NCBI GenBank assembly: GCA_015522865.1
Contig: WALN01000047.1
Coordinates: 1-8,358, forward strand
Length of the DNA stretch: 8,358 bases
Source: Microcaldota archaeon
GTDB lineage: Archaea; Micrarchaeota; Micrarchaeia; Norongarragalinales; WALN01
Direction: 5' to 3'
Positions 1-4,917 of this stretch are shown here, one piece after another (within the stretch, counting starts at the first letter, position 1; each line of letters begins with the position of its first letter). Under the pieces are notes generated by a model, which did no database searches, was not told the origin of the DNA, and saw nothing but the letters and a program-made list of their open reading frames with translations. The position numbers and the translations under genes are program-made.

Positions 1-384
1 GTACCCTACCTCTGCGTTCTTTACCTCATACAATTCTATCGCGGCTTTTGGACAAACAAGAGAGCACACTTTGCAACCTTCGCATAAATACGGAGTAATA
101 AAATATTTGCCATTTTTAAGAGAAATTGCATTGAAAGGGCAGTTCTCAGCGCATATCCCGCAATTAACACATTTAGAACTAACAATTTTTGCCCTTACGC
201 CAGTGCTTATTTTTTCCTTTTTTTCAAATTTTGTCAGGCCAAGAGAAAGAGGCAGATTAGAAGCATCGACATCGCAGTCAACCGCAACAATTCTGTGCTT
301 TTTTGAAAGTTCGACTGCGATTGAGGAGGCGATGCTTGTTTTTCCAACCCCCCCTTTACCAGAAAGCACAACAAATTTTTTCAT
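1..384 (-). CDS. MinD-superfamily P-loop ATPase with inserted ferredoxin domain, C-terminus cut by window edge
   Basis: Reading leftward from ATG at 384, 128 codons are open to base 1 with no stop, so the C-terminal half lies outside the window. Visible: a deviant Walker A motif (SGKGGVGKTS, residues 8-17), the switch-like VDCDVDASNL (35-44), then two 4Fe-4S motifs, C72/C75/C78/C82 followed by Pro and C101/C104/C107/C111 followed by Pro. This is the layout of the archaeal and anaerobe 'MinD ATPase with inserted ferredoxin' family (COG1149 type), cytosolic proteins thought to couple ATP hydrolysis to Fe-S or metallocofactor chemistry; the exact substrate is not known. The ATG overlaps the upstream paralogue's TGA by 4 nt, and GAGGCG lies 8 nt upstream (393-398) as ribosome site. 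Family assignment is firm; the biological role is inference. Confidence 0.9.
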   Translation of the reverse strand, partial: MKKFVVLSGKGGVGKTSIASSIAVELSKKHRIVAVDCDVDASNLPLSLGLTKFEKKEKISTGVRAKIVSSKCVNCGICAENCPFNAISLKNGKYFITPYLCEGCKVCSLVCPKAAIELYEVKNAEVGY

Positions 385-1235
385 TTCATTTTCGCCTCTA
401 TTCTCTGGGCCAATTTGCGAATATGCTCATCTCTAACAATCTCTCCTTTAGCATAAGCTTCTGCTATTGAAGTGGAGTATGGAATTTTAGAAGTAATTTC
501 CGAGCCCAGCTTTTCTGCAATTTTTCCAATCAATTTTTTATCCCCGACATCAGAGCGGTTCAAAACAATTTCAAATGGAATTTTAAGTTCATTAAGTAGC
601 TCTCCGATTTTGCCTAAATCGTGCGCTCCAAACGGCGTTGGTTCTGTAACTGCGAACGCAAAATCACTTTTTTCTAAAGCATGTATAACTGTGCAGTGCA
701 TGCCTGCAGCGGTGTCAATTATCACATAATCATAATTTTTCTTTATCGACTCAACATATTTTTTTACATGTTTTACAACTGGGGATGATTCTTCTTTTCC
801 AACTGATACAAAACCGGCAATTAAATCCACGCCGTAATTCGAACCTTTTGAGAAAAAGCCAATTTTTTTCTTCCCTTCCGAAATTGCTCCTGCAATCTTA
901 TTGCACACTAACAGACATGCCTTGCAGCCAATGCACTGTTCTGGAAAAAACAACGGAAAATTATTTTTTGGAAGCACTATCGCATTTTCAGAGCAGACTT
1001 CTGCGCATTTTCCGCATTTTATGCATTTCGAGTTATCAAATTTTGGTACCATCTGAAAAATGTCATCAATTTTTTTTAAATCAATGTTGAGAATATAGTG
1101 GTCATCAGGGCATTCAACATCCAAATCAACCAACAGCACTCTATTATTTTTAGCTAAATAAGTAGCAAGAGAGGTAGCAATTGTTGACTTGCCTGTTCCT
1201 CCTTTTCCTCCTGTGATACTTACAACACTTACCAT
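381..1235 (-). CDS. MinD-superfamily P-loop ATPase with inserted 2x[4Fe-4S] ferredoxin domain (full length)
   Basis: 284 residues, complete. Order: deviant Walker A GGKGGTGKST (9-18), VDLDVECPDD (36-45), ferredoxin insert with C71/C74/C77/C81 and C101/C104/C107/C111, then the second half of the ATPase with Walker B-like VIIDTAAG (171-178) and the N-R-S-D nucleotide-base region (226-229). The length and architecture fit COG1149-type ATPases, which usually occur as tandem pairs, as here. Unlike its downstream paralogue, neither last cluster cysteine is followed by proline (C81-Ser, C111-Asn), which may tune cluster potential or stability. Extra cysteines C42 and C181 lie near the nucleotide site. 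The start ATG overlaps the end of the NifX-like gene by 7 nt and is preceded by AGAGGAG (1243-1249) at 7 nt spacing. Likely a cytosolic partner or heterodimer of the next gene (inference). Confidence 0.93.
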   Translation of the reverse strand: MVSVVSITGGKGGTGKSTIATSLATYLAKNNRVLLVDLDVECPDDHYILNIDLKKIDDIFQMVPKFDNSKCIKCGKCAEVCSENAIVLPKNNFPLFFPEQCIGCKACLLVCNKIAGAISEGKKKIGFFSKGSNYGVDLIAGFVSVGKEESSPVVKHVKKYVESIKKNYDYVIIDTAAGMHCTVIHALEKSDFAFAVTEPTPFGAHDLGKIGELLNELKIPFEIVLNRSDVGDKKLIGKIAEKLGSEITSKIPYSTSIAEAYAKGEIVRDEHIRKLAQRIEAKMK

Positions 1236-1759
1236 CTTCCAGCTCCTCTGCCACCGCCAAGTCCCCTTCCAAAGCCCCGTCCGCCACCAAAGCCGGGCTG
1301 AACAACCGAGGTAATTTTCCGAAGCTTTCCACCAATCAATTGCTCTACGGCGGATTTAACAGAAACTGCTGGTGCGGCGTATATCTCAACATCTGATGTA
1401 GAAAATACTCTCATAGCATTGGGCCCAACAGCTCCGGCGATTATTTTCTCAGCGCCCAGGTCTAAAGCTTGTTGTGCGGCAACAATACCCGCTCCACCGA
1501 ACTGAGTCGCGCCTTTATTTGGATACGAACTAAAGCCTTTTATTTTATTTTCTACCACTTTAACAGCAATAAAATAAGCGCATCTGCCAAATCTCGTATC
1601 CACTATTGAATCTAAAGTAGGTCCGGTAGAGGTAACAACAATTGTTGTTGGTCTTTTTTCTGCAACTATTTTCTTTTTAGCAGTTGTTGATCGCTTCTTA
1701 CTAATTTTCCTTTTCGCTTTTGAGCTCTTCTTTTTTGAAGAGCTTATTTTTACTTTCAT
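1229..1759 (-). CDS. NifX/NifB-type (Nitro_FeMo-Co) domain protein with Lys-rich N-tail and Gly/Arg-rich C-tail
   Basis: 176 residues. Residues about 38-150 are a dinitrogenase iron-molybdenum cofactor biosynthesis domain: a strand plus DTRFGRCAYF (54-63), the KGATQFGGAGIVAAQQ turn (82-97), LGAEKIIAGAVGPNA (101-115), and a terminal helix. In nitrogen fixers such domains hold Fe-S cofactor precursors; stand-alone archaeal versions beside MinD/ferredoxin ATPases have no settled role, and no nitrogenase genes are visible here. Two features are atypical: residues 1-36 are almost all Lys, Arg, Ser and Thr, and residues 156-176 are a Gly/Arg tail containing GFGGGRGFGRG, which also occurs in the neighbouring zinc-ribbon protein. 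No later ATG, GTG or TTG offers a start that removes the basic tail. The ATG abuts the upstream stop codon; AGGCGAT just upstream may be a weak ribosome site. Confidence 0.88.
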   Translation of the reverse strand: MKVKISSSKKKSSKAKRKISKKRSTTAKKKIVAEKRPTTIVVTSTGPTLDSIVDTRFGRCAYFIAVKVVENKIKGFSSYPNKGATQFGGAGIVAAQQALDLGAEKIIAGAVGPNAMRVFSTSDVEIYAAPAVSVKSAVEQLIGGKLRKITSVVQPGFGGGRGFGRGLGGGRGAGRW

Positions 1760-1984
1760 TTAATCGCCTGGAACCATATATGCTCCGCAAACTTCGCACT
1801 TTACCTGAGAGCAAGGCATTCCTCGGATATGAGGCTGCGTATGCCCACATTTTGGGCATCTGCAAAGGTTATGGCTTCCTGAAGGCCCCCTTCCAAAACC
1901 TCTTCCGCCTCCGAAACCTCTGCCTGCTCCCCTTCCAAAACCTCTGCCTGCTCCTGCAGGTCCGGTTCCATCTCTATTTGGCAT
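1760..1984 (-). CDS. Small Gly/Arg-rich zinc-ribbon protein (DUF5320-like N-terminus)
   Basis: 74 residues. The N-terminus MPNRDGTGPAGAGRG resembles the 'M-P-x-x-D-G-T-G-P' opening of small Gly-rich proteins (DUF5320-like) that cluster with NifX-like and MinD/ferredoxin genes in anaerobes. Residues 14-33 are an RGFGRG-type low-complexity stretch. The C-terminal half is a metal-binding ribbon: C43-P-K-C46-G, C58, and C63-E-V-C66-G, with C41 also near. It probably binds Zn or Fe and may act as a small accessory or scaffold for the Fe-S ATPases (inference from context only). A strong ribosome site GAGGTGA (1989-1995) lies 4 nt upstream of the ATG and contains the stop of the upstream gene, so translation is probably coupled. 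The stop TAA directly abuts the NifX-like ATG. Confidence 0.85.
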   Translation of the reverse strand: MPNRDGTGPAGAGRGFGRGAGRGFGGGRGFGRGPSGSHNLCRCPKCGHTQPHIRGMPCSQVKCEVCGAYMVPGD

Positions 1985-1988
1985 TTTA

Positions 1989-1995
1989 TCACCTC
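1989..1995 (-). promoter_or_regulatory. Strong Shine-Dalgarno for the zinc-ribbon gene
   Basis: GAGGTGA matches the conserved 3' end of 16S rRNA, with 4 nt (TAAA) before ATG at 1984. Its last three bases are the TGA stop of the methyltransferase gene. It decides the 74-residue frame over an overlapping 63-codon ORF (1801-1992). Confidence 0.85.
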
Positions 1996-2564
1996 TTTTT
2001 TAAAAAACTCAAATACGCAGTATGCAACACTCCGCTTGATTCTGGCCTTGTTCCACTCTCTTTAACTAAAATTTTTCTTACAATCGATTCAATTGAATTT
2101 ATATGTTCAAACCCAGCTTTCTTTCCCGCACTCACAAAAGAGTTTAGCTGTTCGATGTTTGGCAAATAGCCAACTGCAATCCCCCCCTTTTTAAGAGATT
2201 GGAATGCATTCTCTAAAACTTTTTCCGCATTTGACATGTCCAAACAAATCAAATCAATGTTATTTTCGTCGATTCCATTTAAAACATCTTTGTTTTTCAA
2301 TTCAACAAATCTGTCCATTCCCGCCTTCTCTATATTTTCTTTTGCCAGTTGGTAAAATGCAGCATTTCGTTCATAGGAATAAATTTTCCCGGTAGGCGCT
2401 ACAATCGAAGCTAAATGAACTGTAAGGAAACCAGAGCCGCTTCCAGCTTCAACAACTCTATCACCAGATTGGAGGCCGGTAAATGCGGTTACAAGGGCGG
2501 CATCTTTGAGTAATACTATTTGAGGCCCCCTTCTCATTTTTTCATAAATGCCAACGTCAAACAT
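1989..2564 (-). CDS. trmI: TrmI-type tRNA (adenine-57/58-N1)-methyltransferase, short form without N-terminal domain
   Basis: 191 residues. The core is a class I SAM methyltransferase: RRGPQIVLLKDAA (11-23) is the family hallmark leading into the Rossmann fold, motif I is VVEAGSGSGFLTVHLA (37-52), the acidic ribose-binding end of strand 2 is YSYERN (62-67), motif IV is DLICLDM (104-110), and the C-terminal R-P-E-S-S-G-V-L-H-T-A-Y-L (173-185) is typical of TrmI. The enzyme methylates N1 of A58, and of A57 in some archaea, in the tRNA T-loop. Usual length is about 250 residues because of an N-terminal beta domain of roughly 60-70 residues; here an in-frame TAG occurs upstream with no intervening ATG, so that domain is absent rather than mis-called. 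There is no Shine-Dalgarno; TTTTTTATT about 26 nt upstream suggests a leaderless transcript. It heads the five-gene operon. Confidence 0.88.
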   Translation of the reverse strand: MFDVGIYEKMRRGPQIVLLKDAALVTAFTGLQSGDRVVEAGSGSGFLTVHLASIVAPTGKIYSYERNAAFYQLAKENIEKAGMDRFVELKNKDVLNGIDENNIDLICLDMSNAEKVLENAFQSLKKGGIAVGYLPNIEQLNSFVSAGKKAGFEHINSIESIVRKILVKESGTRPESSGVLHTAYLSFLKKR

Positions 2565-2585
2565 AATATTAAAACAAACTGCAAG

Positions 2586-2594
2586 AATAAAAAA
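2586..2594 (-). promoter_or_regulatory. TATA-like box of the trmI operon
   Basis: TTTTTTATT on the minus strand is centred about 26 nt upstream of the trmI ATG (2564), the expected archaeal TATA position for a leaderless mRNA. It lies in the 101-bp divergent region shared with the tRNA gene. Confidence 0.5.
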
Positions 2595-2632
2595 CTAATC
2601 AGCTTCGTGGAAAAGGCATAAAGTGTAACTAG

Positions 2633-2646
2633 TATTAAAAATTTTA
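2633..2646 (+). promoter_or_regulatory. TATA-like box of the tRNA-Thr gene
   Basis: TATTAAAAATTTTA is an AT-only block centred about 26 nt upstream of the first tRNA base (2666), as expected for archaeal tRNA promoters. No other candidate box is evident in the divergent region. Confidence 0.5.
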
Positions 2647-2729
2647 TCTTGCTGAACATATTAAAGCCTCAGTAGCTCAGTGGTAGAGCGCCTGCCTTGT
2701 AAGCAGGATGTCGGGGGTTCAAAACTCCC

Positions 2730-2755
2730 CTTTTTCTTTCTAAAGAAAGAAAAAG
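2730..2755 (+). repeat. Perfect inverted repeat (hairpin 1) at the insert's 5' end
   Basis: Arms 2730-2740 and 2745-2755 pair perfectly over 11 bp (C-T-rich arm, A-G-rich arm) with the 4-nt loop TAAA. The left arm can alternatively pair, with a 2-nt bulge, with 3022-3032 near the other end of the insert, which would close the whole insert as one stem. Confidence 0.75.
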
Positions 2756-2872
2756 CGTAAGCTTCGGAAAAAGAAAGAATTGGGAAAGCGGTAAGCTTCC
2801 GGAAAGAAAGAACAGAAAGTGTAAGCTTCCCAAAAAGAAAGAATTTAGAAAGAAAGCGGTAAGTTTCTGGAA
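2745..2872 (+). repeat. Four imperfect direct repeats, purine-rich, inside the tRNA insert
   Basis: GTAAGCTTC occurs at 2757-2765, 2791-2799 and 2821-2829, with a variant GTAAGTTTC at 2859-2867. The first three are followed by a purine run ending AAAGAAAGAA, and all four are preceded by an AAAG-type run. Period is about 30-38 nt. The plus strand here is strongly purine-biased. No spacers of uniform length, so it is not a CRISPR array. Confidence 0.8.
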
Positions 2873-2895
2873 GCAACTTCTTAAAAAGAAGTTGC
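2873..2895 (+). repeat. Perfect inverted repeat (hairpin 2)
   Basis: GCAACTTCTT (2873-2882) and AAGAAGTTGC (2886-2895) pair over 10 bp around a 3-nt AAA loop. A further weaker 7-bp pairing AGAAGTT/AACTTCT follows at 2900-2906 and 2923-2929. Confidence 0.8.
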
Positions 2896-2932
2896 ATCAA
2901 GAAGTTCTCTGGTGCAGCTCTCAACTTCTGAT

Positions 2933-2953
2933 GAAACTCTTTTTAAGAGTTTC
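2933..2953 (+). repeat. Perfect inverted repeat (hairpin 3)
   Basis: GAAACTCTT (2933-2941) and AAGAGTTTC (2945-2953) pair over 9 bp around a TTT loop. The apex CTTTTTAAG is the same as in the last hairpin. Confidence 0.8.
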
Positions 2954-2971
2954 TAAGAGAGGTGCTTCTGG

Positions 2972-2992
2972 AAAGAAAGAACTTCTTTCTTT
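2972..2992 (+). repeat. Perfect inverted repeat (hairpin 4)
   Basis: AAAGAAAG (2972-2979) and CTTTCTTT (2985-2992) pair over 8 bp around the 5-nt loop AACTT. Confidence 0.7.
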
Positions 2993-3006
2993 GGAACAAC
3001 TTAGTA

Positions 3007-3031
3007 CTTTCTTTCTTTTTAAGAAAGAAAG
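3007..3031 (+). repeat. Perfect inverted repeat (hairpin 5) near the insert's 3' end
   Basis: CTTTCTTTCTT (3007-3017) and AAGAAAGAAAG (3021-3031) pair over 11 bp around a TTT loop, ending 14 nt before the inferred 3' splice site. Confidence 0.8.
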
Positions 3032-3077
3032 GACCAGAATGAAAATCCCTCCTGAGGCTTTTGAAATTAAAGCAAAT

Positions 3078-3201
3078 CTATAGTAGGCCTATCTCATTAA
3101 TCAAAGAAGCATAAAGCAATACGCTGACCACGAAAAATAATATCAGAACGATGAGATATTTTAGATTCTCTCTTGGTTTCGTGTTTTAGTAAATTGTTCA
3201 T
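3078..3201 (-). pseudogene. Possible small single-helix membrane protein, frame broken
   Basis: ATG at 3201 opens MNNLLKHETKRES; a different frame, open without its own ATG from 3185 to the TAG at 3078, reads P-R-E-N-L-K-Y followed by a hydrophobic stretch LIVLILFFVVSVLLYASLI and ends I-G-L-L. The frames would join at the GA repeat near 3167-3171 (AAGAGAGAA) if one base were lost or one GA gained, giving a protein of about 41 residues with one membrane helix. It may be a decayed gene, a sequencing or assembly slip, or chance in AT-rich DNA. A TTTATA-type stretch (about 3218-3229, minus) lies about 20 nt before the ATG. Convergent with the tRNA gene. No family recognised. Confidence 0.22.
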
Positions 3202-3217
3202 TACAAATATGACACGG

Positions 3218-3225
3218 TATAAATA
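3218..3225 (+). promoter_or_regulatory. TATA box of the class I methyltransferase gene
   Basis: TATAAATA sits 16-23 nt upstream of ATG 3241. With the usual 25-27 nt from TATA centre to transcript start, transcription would begin near 3247, which favours the in-frame ATG at 3259 over 3241. Confidence 0.5.
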
Positions 3226-3240
3226 AAAAGCTTTTAAATT

Positions 3241-4047
3241 ATGATTTTAAATAAAAATATGAGAAAATACAGGGGATGGAATGCTTTTTTTGATATCTGG
3301 AAAAAACTTAATCGTCCTATAAGACCACTGGGAGAAACTCTCAGGATATATAAAGAACTTCTCAACAAAATAAAAATAAGAAAGCCGAAAATTTTAGTTT
3401 GGGGAGCTACTCCCGAATTGAGAGATTTGGCGTTGAGTAAATCTTCTAAAGTAACAAGTGTAGATATAAGCGAATATGCTCTACACAAATTCAGGGAAAT
3501 GATGAGAAACAAAAAAAGGAGCGAGAAACTAATTGCCGAGAATTGGTTAAGGATAGGGGGAGAATTCGACATAGTTCTCGGAGACATTTCATTGAGTAGT
3601 TTAGTATTCCCTGCGCAATATGACAGAATGCTCAAAAAAGCAAATAAGATGCTAAAAAACAGTAAGGGGTATCTAATAATCAGACAGTGGGTATATAAAA
3701 AAATAAGTGAGAAAACAGTGAGAACAAGCAGACTCTCATTATCAGAACTTATTATGCTGCTAGAAACAGTGGATGCAAGCAATAAGCCAATATACCGAAG
3801 CAAGGCGGAATATGTGTATAATTTTTACTTAAGGAATAAGAAAAAAATAGAAAACAGATACGGAAAAATTGGAACATATATTTTCGAATTGTATAAGGAC
3901 AATCCAATGGAGTGGTCAATTCCACCGAAGCGCATGTTTGAACAAGTTTTAAAAAAATATTTTGCCTTGACAGAAAGAAGATACGCAGGAGATCACGCTT
4001 TAGGGAGCATAACACCTATATATTTGTGTAAGACAACCCAAACTTAA
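3241..4047 (+). CDS. Class I SAM-dependent methyltransferase of unknown substrate
   Basis: 268 residues from ATG 3241, or 262 from ATG 3259, which fits the TATA box better. The Rossmann core is clear: motif I ILVWGATPELRDLAL (51-65), the strand-2 acidic SVDIS (73-77) that would bind the SAM ribose, FDIVLGDISL (109-118) as motif IV, and the later strand GYLIIRQW (143-150). Glycine-poor motif I of the type 'G-x-T-P-E-L' is seen in a group of uncharacterised methyltransferases. The C-terminal ~110 residues are rich in Lys, Arg, Tyr and Phe and have no domain I recognise. Soluble, cytosolic; small-molecule, lipid, protein or RNA substrate cannot be told. It is transcribed away from the tRNA locus and is followed after 38 bp by xth, which has its own possible promoter. 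Confidence 0.8.
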   Translation: MILNKNMRKYRGWNAFFDIWKKLNRPIRPLGETLRIYKELLNKIKIRKPKILVWGATPELRDLALSKSSKVTSVDISEYALHKFREMMRNKKRSEKLIAENWLRIGGEFDIVLGDISLSSLVFPAQYDRMLKKANKMLKNSKGYLIIRQWVYKKISEKTVRTSRLSLSELIMLLETVDASNKPIYRSKAEYVYNFYLRNKKKIENRYGKIGTYIFELYKDNPMEWSIPPKRMFEQVLKKYFALTERRYAGDHALGSITPIYLCKTTQT

Positions 4048-4057
4048 TTAGAAAATG

Positions 4058-4068
4058 TTAAATAAATA
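4058..4068 (+). promoter_or_regulatory. TATA-like box of xth
   Basis: TTAAATAAATA is centred about 23 nt before ATG 4086, with no Shine-Dalgarno between, consistent with a leaderless transcript. Somewhat close, so moderate support. Confidence 0.4.
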
Positions 4069-4085
4069 AGAAGCATTATCTCTAC

Positions 4086-4856
4086 ATGAGTGCTCTCTTT
4101 CTCGTGAGCTGGAACGTGAACGGCATAAGAGCATGCTATTCTCATGGATTTTTGGCATTTGTGAAAAAATACAAACCAGACATACTCGCGCTACAGGAGA
4201 TAAAAGCAACTCCGGACAAACTGCCCAAGGAGCTCGTTAATTTGTTAGACTATGAAAGCATTTGGTATCCAGCAAAGAGAAGGGGATACGCGGGAACTGC
4301 GGTCTATACAAAAGCAAAGCCAACCGCAGTTAAATATGGAACAGGAATAAAAGAATTTGATGATGAAGGGAGAGTAATAACTTTGGAGTTTAAAAAATTC
4401 TTTTTTATTAACGCATATTTCCCGAATTCTCAGCATGAACTTACGAGGTTGAAATTCAAAATAAAATTCGATAGAGAAATTTTAAAATACATGGAGAAAC
4501 TCAGAAAGAAAAAACCGGTTGTTATTTGCGGCGATTTCAACGTGGCGCATAAAGAAATTGATTTAGCAAACCCAAAACAAAATGAGCAAAATGCGGGCTT
4601 TACAATTGAGGAAAGAAGGGAGATGAATAAAATTCTGAGAAGCGGCTATATAGACACATTCAGAATGTTTGTGAAAGAAGGGGGGCACTACAGCTGGTGG
4701 ACTTATAGATTCAATGCGAGAGCGAGAAATATTGGGTGGAGAGTTGATTATTTTCTTGTGTCAAAAGAGCTGGAAAAAAAAGTAAAAGATGCGTTTATTT
4801 TGGAGGACGTGCATGGTTCAGACCATGCGCCAGTTGGAGTTAGGGTAAAAATATAA
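4086..4856 (+). CDS. xth: Exodeoxyribonuclease III / AP endonuclease
   Basis: 256 residues, the normal length of the ExoIII/APE1 family. The enzyme cuts DNA 5' to abasic sites and removes 3' blocking groups in base excision repair. All catalytic elements are visible: SWNVNGIRA (8-16) with N10, LQEIKA (36-41) with metal-binding E38, NAYFPN (109-114) with Y111, GDFNVAH (149-155) with D150 and N152, WRVDYF (218-223) with D221, and GSDHAPV (244-250) with D246 and H247. The Trp-rich segment SWWTYR (203-208) before WRVDYF is the usual DNA-contacting loop. There is no N- or C-terminal extension, so it should be a cytosolic single-domain enzyme. Start at 4086 gives the family's normal N-terminus directly before the first strand. 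Confidence 0.97.
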   Translation: MSALFLVSWNVNGIRACYSHGFLAFVKKYKPDILALQEIKATPDKLPKELVNLLDYESIWYPAKRRGYAGTAVYTKAKPTAVKYGTGIKEFDDEGRVITLEFKKFFFINAYFPNSQHELTRLKFKIKFDREILKYMEKLRKKKPVVICGDFNVAHKEIDLANPKQNEQNAGFTIEERREMNKILRSGYIDTFRMFVKEGGHYSWWTYRFNARARNIGWRVDYFLVSKELEKKVKDAFILEDVHGSDHAPVGVRVKI

Positions 4857-4890
4857 ACTAATCTGCAGCAAGTCGAATAATAAACTCTTT

Positions 4891-4901
4891 TTTAAATTAT
4901 A
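4891..4901 (+). promoter_or_regulatory. TATA-like box of mgtE
   Basis: TTTAAATTATA lies 17-27 nt upstream of ATG 4918; the remaining leader is only A and T plus one G, with no ribosome site, so a leaderless transcript is likely. No room is visible for a magnesium riboswitch in the 61-bp gap. Confidence 0.45.
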
Positions 4902-4917
4902 ATGTATAAAAAAATAT

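Larger units (their letters stand above)
2724..3045 (+). other. Candidate 322-nt archaeal tRNA intron at position 59/60 with BHB-like junctions
   Basis: A fold across both junctions gives: outer helix 2713-2717 with 3047-3051 (the T-stem itself), 3-nt bulge 3044-3046 (AAT), central 4-bp helix TTCA (2718-2721) with TGAA (3040-3043), and 3-nt bulge 2722-2724 (AAA). Cutting after the second base of each bulge, as archaeal splicing endonuclease does, removes 2724-3045 and joins TTCAAA to TCCCTC, which restores the exact 7-nt T-loop. The inner helix is weak (C2725 cannot pair with A3039), so this is a relaxed hBH-type motif. Because AAA occurs at both borders, the exact borders are shiftable by up to 3 nt by alignment alone; the fold selects this one. 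No protein-coding gene is evident inside. Alternative: a short mobile or repeat element inserted with a 3-nt target duplication. Confidence 0.75.
2666..3059 (+). tRNA. tRNA-Thr (anticodon UGU), interrupted in the T-loop
   Basis: The 5' exon (2666-2723) gives acceptor strand GCCTCAG, T8, D-stem GCTC/GAGC, anticodon stem CCTGC/GCAGG with loop CTTGTAA (UGU at 2698-2700), variable loop ATGTC, T-stem GGGGG and T-loop TTCAAA. After this the sequence no longer fits a tRNA. The missing part lies about 320 nt downstream at 3046-3059: T60, T-stem strand CCCTC (one G-U pair), acceptor strand CTGAGGC and T73. All seven acceptor pairs then form, G15-C48 and T8-A14 are present, and the mature tRNA is 72 nt. 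U73 is the discriminator of archaeal tRNA-Thr. CCA is not encoded; TTTT at 3059-3062 could end transcription. Functional if the insert is spliced out; otherwise a disrupted gene. Confidence 0.9.

Noticed and set aside
71..436. 121-codon plus-strand ORF at the left edge
   Set aside because: It is a shadow of the two MinD-like ATPase genes, which carry clear motifs on the other strand.
381..1235. Cell-division MinD, Mrp/NBP35 or NifH identity for the ATPases
   Set aside because: The 2x[4Fe-4S] ferredoxin module inserted after the P-loop is specific to the separate COG1149-type group.
2745..2872. Possible CRISPR array from the repeated GTAAGCTTC
   Set aside because: Repeats are too short, too degenerate and irregularly spaced, and the intervals are themselves related purine runs rather than unique spacers; no cas genes nearby.
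2661..2924. 87-codon minus-strand ORF across the tRNA and its insert
   Set aside because: It runs antisense through the tRNA 5' exon and its Phe/Leu/Ser/Lys-rich sequence simply translates the AAAG-type repeats.
3234..3803. 189-codon hydrophobic minus-strand ORF
   Set aside because: It mirrors the Lys/AT-rich methyltransferase gene; its hydrophobicity is the usual antisense effect, while the plus strand has conserved methyltransferase motifs.
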